Notes under the pieces: generated by a model
The model's database searches: none
Seen by the model: the letters and a program-made list of their open reading frames with translations, nothing else
What the model was told of the DNA's origin: nothing
Made by a program: the position numbers and the translations under genes
Assembly (NCBI RefSeq): GCF_008477545.1
Contig: NZ_VORA01000001.1
Coordinates: 1,054,001 to 1,118,000, forward strand
DNA: 64,000 nt
Source: Roseibium aestuarii
Lineage (GTDB): Bacteria > Pseudomonadota > Alphaproteobacteria > Rhizobiales > Stappiaceae
Direction: 5' to 3'
Part shown: positions 25,073-34,629 of the stretch, piece after piece
Position numbering within the stretch: the stretch's first letter is position 1
Layout of the letters: every line of letters begins with the position of its first letter

Positions 25073-26758
25073 ATGAAATTCGAGAACCTTCGCATCGGCT
25101 ACAAGATCTGGTTGCCGGTCATCAGCTTGGCGATTTTCGCCATCGCAGCGCTCACCTATGAACTCACCGTCATGCGGGACCTCCTGTTTCAGGAGCGCGC
25201 AGAGAAGCTCCAGGCCGTCGTGGATCTGTCGGAATCTGTCGCCCGGCATTTCCATGCACTCGAGACCGAGGGAAAGCTCACGCGGGAGATGGCGGAAGAA
25301 CAGGCCAAGGCTGTGATCCGCTCCATGCGATATGAGGGAGGCAACTATGCCTTCGTCATGCTCAAGGACGGCACTCAGTTGGTCGCGGGAAGTCCGAAAT
25401 ATGAGGGCACCAACGGCTGGGACCTGAAGGATCAGGACGGTGTCTATTTCACGCGCGAAGCGGTGGCGTCGGCGGATGCTGGCGGACGCACCTACGAATA
25501 TGCGTGGCCGCGCAATGGCGGCACCGATCCAGTCTCAAAGATCGCGTGGGCGCAGAAGTTCGAGCCCTGGGGTTGGTACGTGGCGACAGGCAGCTACGTG
25601 GACGACGTCATGTCCGTCTTCTGGTCCAATGTTGCGCGACTTGGAGCAGTGCTCGCAGGGGGTGGGCTCCTGGTTGCAGTCTTCGCTATCGCCGTGGTGC
25701 GCAGTCTGGCCAGACCACTCACTGCCTTGACGAAGGACATGCAGGAGCTTGCCAAGGGCAACACGCAAATCGTCATCGACAGCTCCGGGCGAGGCGATGA
25801 GATTGGGGCCATGGCGTCTGCCATGCAGGTCTTCGTCATCAATGAAACCGAGCGCCGGGAGCTGGAGCGCAAACAACGAGAAAGCAGCGAACGGAACATG
25901 GCACGTGCCGAAGAGGTGGAGCACCTGTCCGGCGAGTTCGAGCTGACGGTTGGCGCCCTTCTGGAGACGATCGCCGGGTCCGTCGATGGCTTGCAGAAGG
26001 CTGCCTCCGAACTGAAGAGCGGCGCGGTTCAGACAACCGAGCAAAGCGCTGCCGTGCGCGATGCCGCAGGCAATGCCTCGCGCAACACGGAAACTGTTGC
26101 CGCTGCCGCAGAGGAGCTGGCCGCCTCGGTCTCGGAGATCTCCCGGCAGGTTTCGAGTTCCAGCCAGGTAGCATCAGAGGCAGTTTCGCAGGCTTCCGCC
26201 ACCAATCACCGGATCCAGGGCCTGTCGAGCGCCGCCGGCAAGATCGGTGAAGTGGTCTCCCTCATCCAGGCCATTGCCGAGCAGACCAATCTGCTTGCGC
26301 TGAATGCGACCATCGAGGCGGCACGAGCCGGTGAGGCTGGACGCGGTTTTGCCGTGGTCGCCGCCGAAGTGAAGGATTTGGCCACGCAGACGTCCAAGGC
26401 CACGGAAGAGATTTCCGCACAGATCGCCAATATTCAGGGCGAGACGGAACTCGCAGTCAACGCGATTGGTGTGATCACGGAAACTGTCACCCGGATCAAC
26501 GATATCACGTCGCAAATCGCGGTGGCTGTCGAGCAGCAGGGAGCCGCCACCCAAGATATCGCGAGCAATATCCAGCAGGCCGCACGCGGCACGCAGCAGG
26601 TGTCGGACAACATCGCAGGCGTGTCAGATTCTGCTCGGGTCACGAACTCGGCTGCGGACATGGTGCAGACGGCCTCGAAAAACATGCAGGCGGAGGCTCA
26701 AAGCCTGCGCGCTCATGTGAACGCTTTCCTTGCAGCTCTCCATCGCGGCGTTGCGTAA
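25073..26758 (+). CDS. Methyl-accepting chemotaxis protein, single-Cache type
   Basis: A 561-aa inner-membrane chemoreceptor. Helix 1 (about 12-30) and helix 2 (about 190-210) bracket a periplasmic sCache_2 domain, whose signature [20 protein letters not shown] and [17 protein letters not shown] resembles carboxylate-sensing Cache domains. A HAMP domain follows ([17 protein letters not shown]), then the coiled-coil signalling domain with the highly conserved hairpin tip [26 protein letters not shown], quoted here only as a landmark (its centre is NLLALNA). The gene looks slightly less GC-rich than its flanks. GAGAAG precedes the ATG. No other che genes are nearby, so it is an orphan receptor. 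Confidence 0.93.
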   Translation: MKFENLRIGYKIWLPVISLAIFAIAALTYELTVMRDLLFQERAEKLQAVVDLSESVARHFHALETEGKLTREMAEEQAKAVIRSMRYEGGNYAFVMLKDGTQLVAGSPKYEGTNGWDLKDQDGVYFTREAVASADAGGRTYEYAWPRNGGTDPVSKIAWAQKFEPWGWYVATGSYVDDVMSVFWSNVARLGAVLAGGGLLVAVFAIAVVRSLARPLTALTKDMQELAKGNTQIVIDSSGRGDEIGAMASAMQVFVINETERRELERKQRESSERNMARAEEVEHLSGEFELTVGALLETIAGSVDGLQKAASELKSGAVQTTEQSAAVRDAAGNASRNTETVAAAAEELAASVSEISRQVSSSSQVASEAVSQASATNHRIQGLSSAAGKIGEVVSLIQAIAEQTNLLALNATIEAARAGEAGRGFAVVAAEVKDLATQTSKATEEISAQIANIQGETELAVNAIGVITETVTRINDITSQIAVAVEQQGAATQDIASNIQQAARGTQQVSDNIAGVSDSARVTNSAADMVQTASKNMQAEAQSLRAHVNAFLAALHRGVA

Positions 26759-26790
26759 CGCCTGATGGTCCAGTCATGGGAACGAGAAGA

Positions 26791-26817
26791 CCCCGGCCAG
26801 AAGGTCGGGGTTTTTCG
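26791..26817 (+). terminator. Intrinsic terminator of the chemoreceptor gene
   Basis: Nine-bp stem ACCCCGGCC/GGTCGGGGT (one G-U pair), AGAA loop and TTTTT tract, 35 bases after the stop. It may also limit the convergent LysR transcript. Confidence 0.85.
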
Positions 26818-26841
26818 TATTTGGCCCACGCTCGAAACATT

Positions 26842-27744
26842 TCACGCCACTTCGTGCATCTCGTTCCAGAAGCGCTCCATGACCTTCGAGCCCGGGCCGA
26901 TCTTGCGGAAGACGCGGATTTCCAGTTCCACCTCCGAGGGCAGGGGGCCTAGGACCTGGATGTCGCCGGCGGCGATTTCCCGTTCGGCCGCAGCACGCGG
27001 CAGGAAGCCGAGGCCCTTGCCGGTGAGGACCATGCGCTTCACCGCTTCCGACATGGTGTTTTCGAACACCGTCTGGAAGCGGATGCCGCGCCGGGCGAGC
27101 TGGGTCGTGAGATCGGTCTGCACCTTGCCCAGAAACGTGTCGGCGGAATAGGAGATCAGCGGGTAGGCGTCGTCCCGCGGTTCCAGCCGGAAGAGCGGCT
27201 CCCCGTCCGCGCCGGTCCCGGTGACGAGCACGAAGGGATCGCTGGCGATCTTGCGCGACACGAATTGTCCCGTCTGCAGGACCGGCGGTCCCAGCGGATG
27301 CACATAGGCCATGGACAGGTCGCAGCGCCCCAGCGACAGGCTTTCGATGCAGTCGTAGAACTCCGTCGCATTCATCCGCGTGTTGAAGGGACCCGCCCGC
27401 TTCTCGACCTGCTGCAGCAGTCCGGGGAAATTGGCGAGCGCGATGGTGTGCAGGGCGCTGATATGCACCGTCTCGGCCGCCGTCTTCGCCTGCTGGCGGC
27501 AATCGTCCCGCAGCCGGTAGATCGAGCGCATCAGCTCGCGACTCGTTTCCAGAAAGGTTTCCCCCGCCTGGGTGAGGGCCACCGGATAGGAGGACCGGTC
27601 GATCAGTTCCGCCCCGACCCAGTTCTCCAGCGCCTTGATGCGCCGGGAAAACGCCGGCTGGGTGATGTGACGGGCGGAAGCCGCGGTGGAGAAATTGCGC
27701 GCGGCCGCCAGTTCGGCGAAGTCCTCGAGCCAGCTGAGTTCCAT
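26842..27744 (-). CDS. LysR-family regulator of the D-amino-acid operon (DgcR-like position)
   Basis: A 300-aa regulator with an N-terminal winged helix (ELSWLEDFAELAAARNFSTA, recognition helix HITQPAFSRRIKALE) and a LysR effector domain. ATG 27744 is chosen over a 39-residue longer frame because the domain starts there and the upstream operator would otherwise be inside the gene. It is divergent from dgcN-dgcA-dat with a perfect 19-bp palindrome 11 bases upstream of its start. By position it should sense D-glutamate or a related compound and control the operon; this is inference. Confidence 0.88.
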   Translation of the reverse strand: MELSWLEDFAELAAARNFSTAASARHITQPAFSRRIKALENWVGAELIDRSSYPVALTQAGETFLETSRELMRSIYRLRDDCRQQAKTAAETVHISALHTIALANFPGLLQQVEKRAGPFNTRMNATEFYDCIESLSLGRCDLSMAYVHPLGPPVLQTGQFVSRKIASDPFVLVTGTGADGEPLFRLEPRDDAYPLISYSADTFLGKVQTDLTTQLARRGIRFQTVFENTMSEAVKRMVLTGKGLGFLPRAAAEREIAAGDIQVLGPLPSEVELEIRVFRKIGPGSKVMERFWNEMHEVA

Positions 27745-27755
27745 GGGATCTGCCC

Positions 27756-27774
27756 TTATGCAAATTTTGCATAA
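27756..27774. promoter_or_regulatory. Perfect 19-bp palindrome, likely LysR operator
   Basis: TTATGCAAATTTTGCATAA has nine-base arms around one central T and contains the T-N11-A core of LysR sites. It lies between the divergent LysR and dgcN genes. Additional TTTGC half-sites follow toward dgcN (about 27791-27810), as expected for an activator with a recognition and an activation site. Confidence 0.75.
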
Positions 27775-27918
27775 CCTATCCAAAATCGGCATTTGCGACA
27801 AGATTTGCCAGATGCGATAGCGAAGGGGACCAGGGAACCGGCATGCCTGAAAAAGCGGCATCCCAAGCCGCCGCAGGCCGGGCCCATCTCACAAACCTTC
27901 CAGTTGCAGGATCGACCC

Positions 27919-28920
27919 ATGATCGAGACTCCTTATCTTCTCTTCCTCGGTGACGCCCCGGACAAGCTGGCCGCCAAGGTGGCCCAGGGCATCAAGGACT
28001 GGCGTCCGGAATTCGCCGTCGGTCAGCTGCGCCTCGAAGGCTGCAATGCCGACATGAAGCTGCCGGACCTGACCATTGCCGAAGCCGTGGCAAAGGGTGT
28101 GAAGACCCTGGTGATCGGTGTCGCCAACCGTGGCGGCGTGATCTCCCCGGCGTGGAAGTCCGTTCTGATCGAGGCTCTCGAAGCCGGTCTGGACCTGGCC
28201 TCCGGCCTGCACAACCTGCTGCGCGACGAAGCCGATCTGGCCGCCAAGGCCAAGGAACTGGGCCGCACCCTGCACGACGTGCGCGTGCCTTCCGTCAAGT
28301 ACCCGATCGCCAATGGCAAGAAGCGCGCCGGCAAGCGCATGCTCGCCGTCGGCACCGATTGCTCCGTCGGCAAGATGTACACCGCGCTCTGCGTGGAAAA
28401 GGCCATGCGCGAAAAGGGCATGAAGGCCACCTTCCGCGCCACCGGCCAGACCGGCATCCTGATCACCGGCGACGGTGTGCCGCTTGACGCGGTCATCGCC
28501 GACTTCATGGCCGGCTCGGTCGAATACCTGACCCCGGACAATGATGCCGATCACTGGGATCTGATCGAAGGCCAGGGCTCCCTGTTCCACGCCTCCTACT
28601 CCGGCGTGACCATGGCCCTCGTTCACGGCGGCCAGCCCGATGCGCTGATCGTCTGCCACGAGCCGAACCGCCCGCACATGCGCGGTCTGCCCGAATACCA
28701 GCTTCCGTCCCTGGAAGACGTGCGTGACCTGTCCCTGCGCATTGCCCAGGTGGTCAACCCGGAGTGCAAGGTCGTCGGCGTGTCCCTGAACACCTCCGCC
28801 ATGTCGGATGAGGAATCGCTGGCCTATTGCGCCGAAGTGGAAAAGCGCATGGGTCTGCCCTGCGTCGATCCGTTCCGCCACGGCGCCGGCCGTCTGGCCG
28901 ACGCACTGGCAGCGCTGTGA
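27919..28920 (+). CDS. dgcN: DUF1611-family N-acyltransferase DgcN
   Basis: A 333-aa DUF1611 protein. In marine Proteobacteria DgcN acetylates D-glutamate to N-acetyl-D-glutamate as the first step of a D-Glu catabolic route. An N-terminal Rossmann-like part (IETPYLLFLGDAPDKLAAK) is followed by a P-loop-like VGTDCSVGK (144-152) and the conserved RATGQTGI, EGQGSLFH and CHEPNRPHMRGL blocks. ATG 27919 is chosen because the family N-terminus begins there; the longer open frame would cross the control region. It is separated from dgcA by 4 bases, and this gene pair is the diagnostic context. Confidence 0.85.
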   Translation: MIETPYLLFLGDAPDKLAAKVAQGIKDWRPEFAVGQLRLEGCNADMKLPDLTIAEAVAKGVKTLVIGVANRGGVISPAWKSVLIEALEAGLDLASGLHNLLRDEADLAAKAKELGRTLHDVRVPSVKYPIANGKKRAGKRMLAVGTDCSVGKMYTALCVEKAMREKGMKATFRATGQTGILITGDGVPLDAVIADFMAGSVEYLTPDNDADHWDLIEGQGSLFHASYSGVTMALVHGGQPDALIVCHEPNRPHMRGLPEYQLPSLEDVRDLSLRIAQVVNPECKVVGVSLNTSAMSDEESLAYCAEVEKRMGLPCVDPFRHGAGRLADALAAL

Positions 28921-28924
28921 TCTG

Positions 28925-29911
28925 ATGGCCGGACTGACCATCAAGGCCTATGCCGAGACCTTCCCCATCGCGGGGACCTTCACCATCTCGCGCGGCTCCC
29001 GGACGGAAGCCCATGTGGTGACGGTCGAGGTCTCGGACGGCACCCATGTGGCGCTGGGCGAATGCGTGCCCTACGCCCGTTATGGGGAAACCCTGGAGGG
29101 GGTGGTGGAAACCATCCTCTCCATTCGTCAGGATCTGGCCAACGGCGCCGGTCGCACCGAGCTTCAGTCCCTGCTGAAGCCGGGTGCGGCCCGCAATGCC
29201 GTGGACTGTGCCCTGTGGTCGCTGGAGGCCCGGCAGGCCGGCAAGCGCGCCTTCGAGCTGGCAGGCTTCCCGTCCCTCGATCCGGTGACAACGGCCTATA
29301 CCCTGTCTCTCGGCACTCCCGAGGCCATGGGTGAACAGGCGGCCAAGAATGCCGCCCGCCCGCTGCTCAAGGTCAAGCTGGGCGGCGAGGGCGACGAGGC
29401 CCGCATCGAGGCGGTCCGCAAGGGCGCGCCGAACTCCAAGATCATCATCGACGCCAACGAGGGCTGGTCGGTCTCCGAATACCAGCGCCTGGCGCCGGAA
29501 TTCGTCCGTTTGGGCGTGGCCATGGTCGAGCAGCCGCTTCCGGCCGCCGATGACGAGGCCCTGCGCGGTCTGGAGCGGGTTCTGCCCGTCTGCGCCGACG
29601 AGAGCTGCCACGACCGGCACTCCCTCGATCATCTTGCCGGCAAGTATGACGTGATCAATATCAAGCTGGACAAGACCGGCGGTCTGACTGAAGCGCTCGC
29701 CCTGCGCGAGGCCGCAAGGGCCGCAGGATACCAGATCATGGTCGGCTGCATGGTCGGCACGTCGCTTGCCATGGCCCCTGCCATCCTGCTGGCCCAGGGC
29801 GCGGAATATGTCGATCTCGACGGTCCGCTGCTTCTGGCCAGGGATCGGGAGGTTCCGCTCGAGTATTCCGGCTCCCTGGTGACGCCGTCCACCCCCGCGC
29901 TCTGGGGCTAA
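28925..29911 (+). CDS. dgcA: Enolase-superfamily N-acetyl-D-glutamate racemase DgcA
   Basis: A 328-aa member of the muconate-lactonising/dipeptide-epimerase group. Catalytic lysines Lys151 (in KVK, 149-151) and Lys247 (NIKLDK) face each other. Mg2+ ligands are Asp176 (IIDANEG), Glu202 (VEQP) and Asp225 (CADES). Beside dgcN the expected reaction is N-acetyl-D-Glu to N-acetyl-L-Glu, which can then be deacetylated or enter metabolism. An L-Ala-D/L-Glu epimerase acting on murein dipeptides is the alternative reading from sequence alone. ATG 28925 lies just after the dgcN stop; translation is probably coupled. Confidence 0.85.
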   Translation: MAGLTIKAYAETFPIAGTFTISRGSRTEAHVVTVEVSDGTHVALGECVPYARYGETLEGVVETILSIRQDLANGAGRTELQSLLKPGAARNAVDCALWSLEARQAGKRAFELAGFPSLDPVTTAYTLSLGTPEAMGEQAAKNAARPLLKVKLGGEGDEARIEAVRKGAPNSKIIIDANEGWSVSEYQRLAPEFVRLGVAMVEQPLPAADDEALRGLERVLPVCADESCHDRHSLDHLAGKYDVINIKLDKTGGLTEALALREAARAAGYQIMVGCMVGTSLAMAPAILLAQGAEYVDLDGPLLLARDREVPLEYSGSLVTPSTPALWG

Positions 29912-29927
29912 ATGGGAATTTGATGTT

Positions 29928-30782
29928 ATGCGGACTGTTTATGTAAACGGCGCCTATGTGCCGGAAAACGAAGCGAAGATCTCCGTCTTCGATCGCGGCT
30001 TCCTGTTTGCCGACGCGGTCTATGAAGTGACCTGCGTGCTGGATGGCAAGCTGGTCGACTTCGATGGCCACATCGCCCGCCTGCGCCGCTCGCTCGCCGA
30101 GCTGAAGATGACGCTCTCCGTCACCGACGAGGAGCTTCTCGCCGCCCACCGCGAGCTGGTGAAGCTCAACGCCATCACCGAAGGCCTGATCTATCTGCAG
30201 GTCTCGCGCGGTGAAGCCGACCGGGACTTCCTGTTCCCGGCCGAAGGCACCCCGGCAACGCTCGTCATGTTCACCCAGGAAAAGGCCCTGGTGAAGAGTG
30301 CGCTGGCCGACAAGGGCCAGAAGATCATGACGGCCGACGACATCCGCTGGCGCCGTTGCGACATCAAGACCGTGCAGCTGCTCTACGCGTCGCTCCTGAA
30401 GAACGAAGCCAAGGCCAACGGCGTGGACGATGTCTGGATGGTGCTCGACGGTCAGGTGACCGAAGGCTCCTCCAACAACGCCTATATCGTCACCGCTGAC
30501 GGCACCATCGTGACCCGGCCGATCTCCAACGACATCCTGGCCGGCATCACCCGCGCCTCCCTGATGCGCTGCGCCGAAGAGCACCAGATCAAGATCGAGG
30601 AACGGCCCTTCACCGTGGACGAGGCGAAGGCCGCCAAGGAAGCCTTCACCACCTCCGCCACCGGCATGGTCGTGCCCGTGATCGAGATCGACGGCGTGAC
30701 CCTGGGCGACGGCAAGCCGGGCCCGGTTGCCAAGCGCCTGCGCGAGATCTTCATCCAGTTCTCCCGCGACGCTGCCATCTGA
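29928..30782 (+). CDS. dat: D-amino-acid aminotransferase (class IV PLP)
   Basis: A 284-aa class IV aminotransferase. The PLP lysine is Lys147 (CDIKTVQLL); the phosphate loop and Glu179 of VTEGSSNN are the fold-IV markers. The N-terminus VYVNGAYVPENEAKISVFDRG and overall length match Bacillus-type D-alanine/D-amino-acid transaminase, which interconverts D-Ala and D-Glu with their keto acids. It is third in the operon, 16 bases after dgcA. It would give a second way to remove the amino group of D-amino acids. A strong terminator follows. Confidence 0.88.
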   Translation: MRTVYVNGAYVPENEAKISVFDRGFLFADAVYEVTCVLDGKLVDFDGHIARLRRSLAELKMTLSVTDEELLAAHRELVKLNAITEGLIYLQVSRGEADRDFLFPAEGTPATLVMFTQEKALVKSALADKGQKIMTADDIRWRRCDIKTVQLLYASLLKNEAKANGVDDVWMVLDGQVTEGSSNNAYIVTADGTIVTRPISNDILAGITRASLMRCAEEHQIKIEERPFTVDEAKAAKEAFTTSATGMVVPVIEIDGVTLGDGKPGPVAKRLREIFIQFSRDAAI

Positions 30783-30816
30783 TCCTGTCTTGCCCCCCTA
30801 ATGGCAGGATGAATGG

Positions 30817-30853
30817 AAACGCCCGGTCCGCAGCAACGGACCGGGCGTTTTCG
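30817..30853 (+). terminator. Intrinsic terminator of dgcN-dgcA-dat
   Basis: Perfect 14-bp stem (AAACGCCCGGTCCG and its complement) with a 6-base loop, flanked by A and T runs, 35 bases after dat. Confidence 0.9.
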
Positions 30854-30861
30854 CTTGTTTG

Positions 30862-30909
30862 GGGATCGGAACAGGGTGCCGTCCCGGCCTTGCGCCGGGA
30901 CCTGATCCC
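30862..30909. repeat. Palindromic (REP-like) element
   Basis: Nested inverted repeat: outer arms GGGATC/GATCCC (30862-30867 and 30904-30909) and inner arms GTCCCGGC/GCCGGGAC (30881-30888 and 30894-30901). It lies between the convergent dat and EamA genes. It resembles the palindromes at 41, 45 and 57 kb in style but not in exact sequence. Confidence 0.5.
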
Positions 30910-30965
30910 GACCGCGCGACACCGGACGTGTCATCCCTTTTGCGCTGGCGTCAGCCTCATACTTC

Positions 30966-31907
30966 TCACTCCGCCGCATCCAGGGTTTGCGGCTGCTTGC
31001 GCCGGAAGAGACCCTGGCCCCAGCCGAAGCTGGATCCGGCGGCCGCGACAAGCACCATGGCCGCTCCGGCAAATTGCTGCGGCTGAAGCTCGATCCCCAG
31101 CACCAGCGTGTCGATGGCAAGCGCGGCCAGCGGATAGATGTAGGACAGGGCGGCCGTGGTCGGCGTCGGCAGCTTCTGGATCGCGCTGTAGAGCAGCACA
31201 TACATGAAGCCGGTGTGCAGCAGCCCGAGGGCGGCAAGGCTTCCCCAGCCCTGGGCGGAGGCGGGCAGGGGGGCGGCGAGGAGCGCCGGCGACAGCAGCA
31301 CCAGCCCGACGGTGACCTGGATCAGCGCGATCACTTGCGGCGGAACGCCGGTCAGCTTCTTGGCGATCAGGGCTGCCACCGCATAAAGGGCGGCGGCAAC
31401 GAGGGACAGGGCCACGCCGAGCGTATAGTCGCCCGTCAGATAGTCACCCTGCGGCGCCTCGCCGATGATCGCTACGATGCCGAGAAAGGCAAGGCCCAGC
31501 CAGCCGAGCTTCGTCGCACCCGGCCGTTCCCGCAGGAAGATCATGCCCAGTCCGACCAGCAGGAAGGGCTGCGTGTTGTAGACCACGGTCGTGATGCCGA
31601 TGCCCGCCTTGTCATAGGCGGAAAACAGCGCCACCCAGTTCAGCACGATGGCCACACCGCCGACCGCCGCCCATCCTGCCTGGCGCAGGGTGAGAATGCC
31701 CGGCTTCAGCAGGCCGAAGGCCCAGGCGATGGGAAGAAGTGCGGCGATGCCAAAGGCGCAGCGCCAGAAGACGACCTGGAACGGCCCCTGACCGCTCAGC
31801 AGGACGAAATAGCCGATGGTGCCGGAGATGAGCATGGCGCCCGTCATCTGGAGCGCGCCGCTGCGATGCCCGGATCGGGTTGAAGGGAGGCTTGGGGAAG
31901 TGGTCAT
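30966..31907 (-). CDS. EamA/DMT-family transporter
   Basis: A 313-aa inner-membrane protein with ten predicted helices in two EamA repeats (helix 1 near GAMLISGTIGYFVLLSG, last near FAGAAMVLVAAAGSSFGWGQ). The family exports amino acids or other small metabolites. ATG 31907 has AAGGACC upstream. An Lrp-type regulator is divergent next door, which for this family often means amino-acid efflux control. The substrate is unknown. Confidence 0.88.
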   Translation of the reverse strand: MTTSPSLPSTRSGHRSGALQMTGAMLISGTIGYFVLLSGQGPFQVVFWRCAFGIAALLPIAWAFGLLKPGILTLRQAGWAAVGGVAIVLNWVALFSAYDKAGIGITTVVYNTQPFLLVGLGMIFLRERPGATKLGWLGLAFLGIVAIIGEAPQGDYLTGDYTLGVALSLVAAALYAVAALIAKKLTGVPPQVIALIQVTVGLVLLSPALLAAPLPASAQGWGSLAALGLLHTGFMYVLLYSAIQKLPTPTTAALSYIYPLAALAIDTLVLGIELQPQQFAGAAMVLVAAAGSSFGWGQGLFRRKQPQTLDAAE

Positions 31908-32043
31908 GTCGATGGTCCTTGTGATGAGCGTTCGAATGACCGGAAGCATCACAGGTCAATCAAGCGGATTCCATCGACGGAAATTTGCGATATCCGAAAT
32001 TTTCCTTCATGGTGAAGGCTGATTTTGGAAAAAGGCCTTTGAA

Positions 32044-32487
32044 ATGAAAATAGACGAGATTGACTGCAAGCTGCTGGAGGCGCTGCTCGAGGATGCCCGG
32101 CTTTCCCTGAAGGAACTGGCATCCCGCGTCGGGCTTTCCGCCCCCAGCGTTTCCGATCGCCTGCGCCGGCTGGAGGAGGGGGGCGTCATCCGCGGCTTCA
32201 CGGTGGATGTGGACCCCTCGGCGCTCGGCTATCTCTTCCAGGCCATCGTCCGCGTGCGGCCCATGCCGGGCACCCTGCATGTGGTGCAGAAGCTGCTGCA
32301 GGACATTCCGCAGATCGTCGAATGCGACAAGGTCACCGGCGACGACTGTTTCTACGCCCGCCTGCACGTGCGCTCCATGGAGGAGCTGGACACGCTGCTC
32401 GACCGGGTTTCGGAAAAGGCCGAGACGAGCACCGCCGTGGTCAAGGCCCAGCCGATCCGCCGTAGGCTGCCGCCCGTGGGTCCGTAA
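32044..32487 (+). CDS. Lrp/AsnC-family regulator
   Basis: A 147-aa protein with a helix-turn-helix (IDEIDCKLLEALLEDARLSL, recognition helix SAPSVSDRLRRLEE) and a C-terminal RAM ligand-binding domain with the GxxD-like CDKVTGDDCFYARLHV segment. It is divergent from the EamA transporter (136 bases) and likely controls it in response to an amino acid. The ATG follows an AAGGCC-type site. The intervening DNA is AT-rich around 31975-32045. Confidence 0.9.
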   Translation: MKIDEIDCKLLEALLEDARLSLKELASRVGLSAPSVSDRLRRLEEGGVIRGFTVDVDPSALGYLFQAIVRVRPMPGTLHVVQKLLQDIPQIVECDKVTGDDCFYARLHVRSMEELDTLLDRVSEKAETSTAVVKAQPIRRRLPPVGP

Positions 32488-32510
32488 TCAGGCCCTGATC
32501 CGGGGCCGGG

Positions 32511-33422
32511 TCACCCTTGCAGGCGGCTCACGGCCTTGGTGCTGCGCGAATGGAGCCACTCCCGGTAGACAATGTAGAGCCCGCTGGCGACGATCACGCT
32601 CGCCCCCAGATAGGTGGCATGGTCCGGCACCTCGCCCCAGAGGACATAGCCCAGCAGCACCGCCCAGATCAGGGACGTGTAGTCGAAGGGCGCGACCACC
32701 GCTGCCGGCGCGATGCGGAAGGCCTGGGTGATCAGCGTTGCCCCCACCGTTCCGGCAGCGGCAATGCCGGCAAAGAGCCAGAGATCCTCGGCGCGGATCG
32801 GCACCCAGAAGAAGGGGACCAGAACGGCGCTGATGAGCGCGCCGGAACCCACCAGATAGAGGGTGAGCGTCCACACGCTTTCGCGCGCATCGAGCCAGCG
32901 GGAACTGATCATCATCAGCGCATAGAGGAAGGCGGTGGCCAGCGGATAGAGCGCGGCTGTCTGGAAGGCGTCCGTTCCCGGCTGCACGACGATCAGCACC
33001 CCGCCGAAGCCGACGAGTACCGCGCTCCACCGCCGCCAGCCCACCTGCTCCTTCAGCACCAGGGCTGACAGGGCACAGATGATCGCCGGTGCGGCAAAGA
33101 TCAGGGTCGTGGCTTCCGCCAGCTCCAGCAGGGTGAGGCCGGTGAAGAAGAGATAGGCCGCAGCCATCCAGATGAGACCTCGGCCCAGATGTACCATAGG
33201 CGACCGGGACACCAGCGCCTGCGGCCCGCCCATGACCAGCGCGATGGCCGCGGCAATGGGCAGGGCGATCAGGTTGCGGATGAAGAGGATCTGCACCGGC
33301 GGATAGGTCTCTCCCAGCGCCTTGGCGAGCGCGTCATTAGCGCAAAGGCAGACGACGCCAAGGCACATGATGAGGATCCCCGCAGGCGCGCGGTCGCCGG
33401 TCTGGTGGGCAGGCAAGGCCAT
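32511..33422 (-). CDS. Second EamA/DMT-family transporter
   Basis: A 303-aa ten-helix membrane protein with two EamA domains (GILIMCLGVVCLCANDALAK at the start, VAPFDYTSLIWAVLLGYVLW in the second half). Start choice: ATG 33422 has AAGGGA about 10 bases upstream, while ATG 33452, in frame, has a poorly spaced site. It is convergent with the Lrp gene (23-base gap) and not obviously related to the first EamA transporter. Substrate unknown. Confidence 0.88.
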   Translation of the reverse strand: MALPAHQTGDRAPAGILIMCLGVVCLCANDALAKALGETYPPVQILFIRNLIALPIAAAIALVMGGPQALVSRSPMVHLGRGLIWMAAAYLFFTGLTLLELAEATTLIFAAPAIICALSALVLKEQVGWRRWSAVLVGFGGVLIVVQPGTDAFQTAALYPLATAFLYALMMISSRWLDARESVWTLTLYLVGSGALISAVLVPFFWVPIRAEDLWLFAGIAAAGTVGATLITQAFRIAPAAVVAPFDYTSLIWAVLLGYVLWGEVPDHATYLGASVIVASGLYIVYREWLHSRSTKAVSRLQG

Positions 33423-33670
33423 TTGGTACGTTTCCCTTATGATTGCCGCCATCTGACCTGCTTCGAGGGCCTTTGGCAAGGGAGCCCGTCCGTCGAACCG
33501 TCCGCTCGGAAATGCGCGCGGCCGTGGGGCTGTCGCGGCCGGGTGAGCACCCGCCTGCGGGAGATCGCTGGGGAAGGGGAGGCCTGTTCCTCATGTTTCC
33601 GGTTGCTGCCCGCCTGTCCGGCCGATAATCGGACGAGAACTGTCCCTTTTCCGAGACCGGATGTCCGAAC

Positions 33671-34564
33671 ATGTCTGACACTCCTGCCAGTGCCGCAGGC
33701 CAGGCCCGTCCGGCCACACAGCCGCAGGGCGCGACGGTCGATTTCGCCTGTGTGGGCTGCGGTCGCTGCTGCACCGGCCACCATGTGCCGCTGACGCTTT
33801 CCGAGGCGCGGGACTGGTGCCGTGACGGCGGAGAGATCATCATCCTGATCGAGGCACTTTTGCCCGAACAGGTGGCAGCGCTGCCCGGCGCAGAAGCCGA
33901 ACACGTGCTGGCCCGCTGCGGCCGCGCGAAGAGCGGCGGCACCCGGATCCGTGTCGCGGCGACCTTTGCCGCCTGGAATCCCGGGCTTTGCCGCAATCTG
34001 GACGAGAGCTTCCGATGCCGGATCTATGAGCGCCGGCCCATGGTCTGCCGCATCTATCCCATGGAAACAAATCCGCACCTTCCCCTCCGTTCGGAGCGAA
34101 AGGACTGTCCGCCCGAGGCTTGGGGCAAGGCGTCGGCGGCAACACCAACCACGCCGTCGCCGCTCTTGCGTGCGGGTCGGGTGGTTGATCCGGATCTGGC
34201 CGCAGTGATCGAGCGTTCGCGCCTCACCGATTACGCTGAGGCACAATCCCGTGTCGCCCTGTGCGAGGCGCTGGGAATGACCACCGCAGCCCTCAGGGGC
34301 GACGGCTTCACCACCTGGCGGCCGGAGCGCCTGCGCCTGCTGACGCTTCTGGATGATGTCGTTGACGCTGGAAGCCGCACAAAAGGCGACGGAGACAATG
34401 GCATCGGTGACACCGCACCCACGAACAACTGGGACTTCGCGGCCGCCTCGGTCGCGGTCGCACAGGCCATTGCGGATCAGGGGGCAGACCTGACGGGGGC
34501 CGCCCGCTCCGGTGCCTTCGCCTTCGTCGCCACAACGCGGGCGCCCCCTGCCGCCACCGGGTAG
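33671..34564 (+). CDS. YkgJ-family cysteine-cluster protein
   Basis: A 297-aa cytosolic protein. The N-terminal CVGCGRCC and later C-x7-CRIYERRPMVCRIYP and KDCP cysteines form the YkgJ/FliB-like metal-binding cluster, thought to bind zinc or an iron-sulphur centre. The family's function is unclear. The C-terminal third (Asp/Gly/Thr-rich linker, then an Ala-rich helix) is variable. It lies 65 bases upstream of dusA in the same direction, so the two may be cotranscribed. Confidence 0.8.
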   Translation: MSDTPASAAGQARPATQPQGATVDFACVGCGRCCTGHHVPLTLSEARDWCRDGGEIIILIEALLPEQVAALPGAEAEHVLARCGRAKSGGTRIRVAATFAAWNPGLCRNLDESFRCRIYERRPMVCRIYPMETNPHLPLRSERKDCPPEAWGKASAATPTTPSPLLRAGRVVDPDLAAVIERSRLTDYAEAQSRVALCEALGMTTAALRGDGFTTWRPERLRLLTLLDDVVDAGSRTKGDGDNGIGDTAPTNNWDFAAASVAVAQAIADQGADLTGAARSGAFAFVATTRAPPAATG

Positions 34565-34629
34565 CCCACAGGGCAGGCGCGAAGGCCGGGGACTTTGCCT
34601 TTGGTGCCTGCTCTGCTAAAAGCCCGCCC

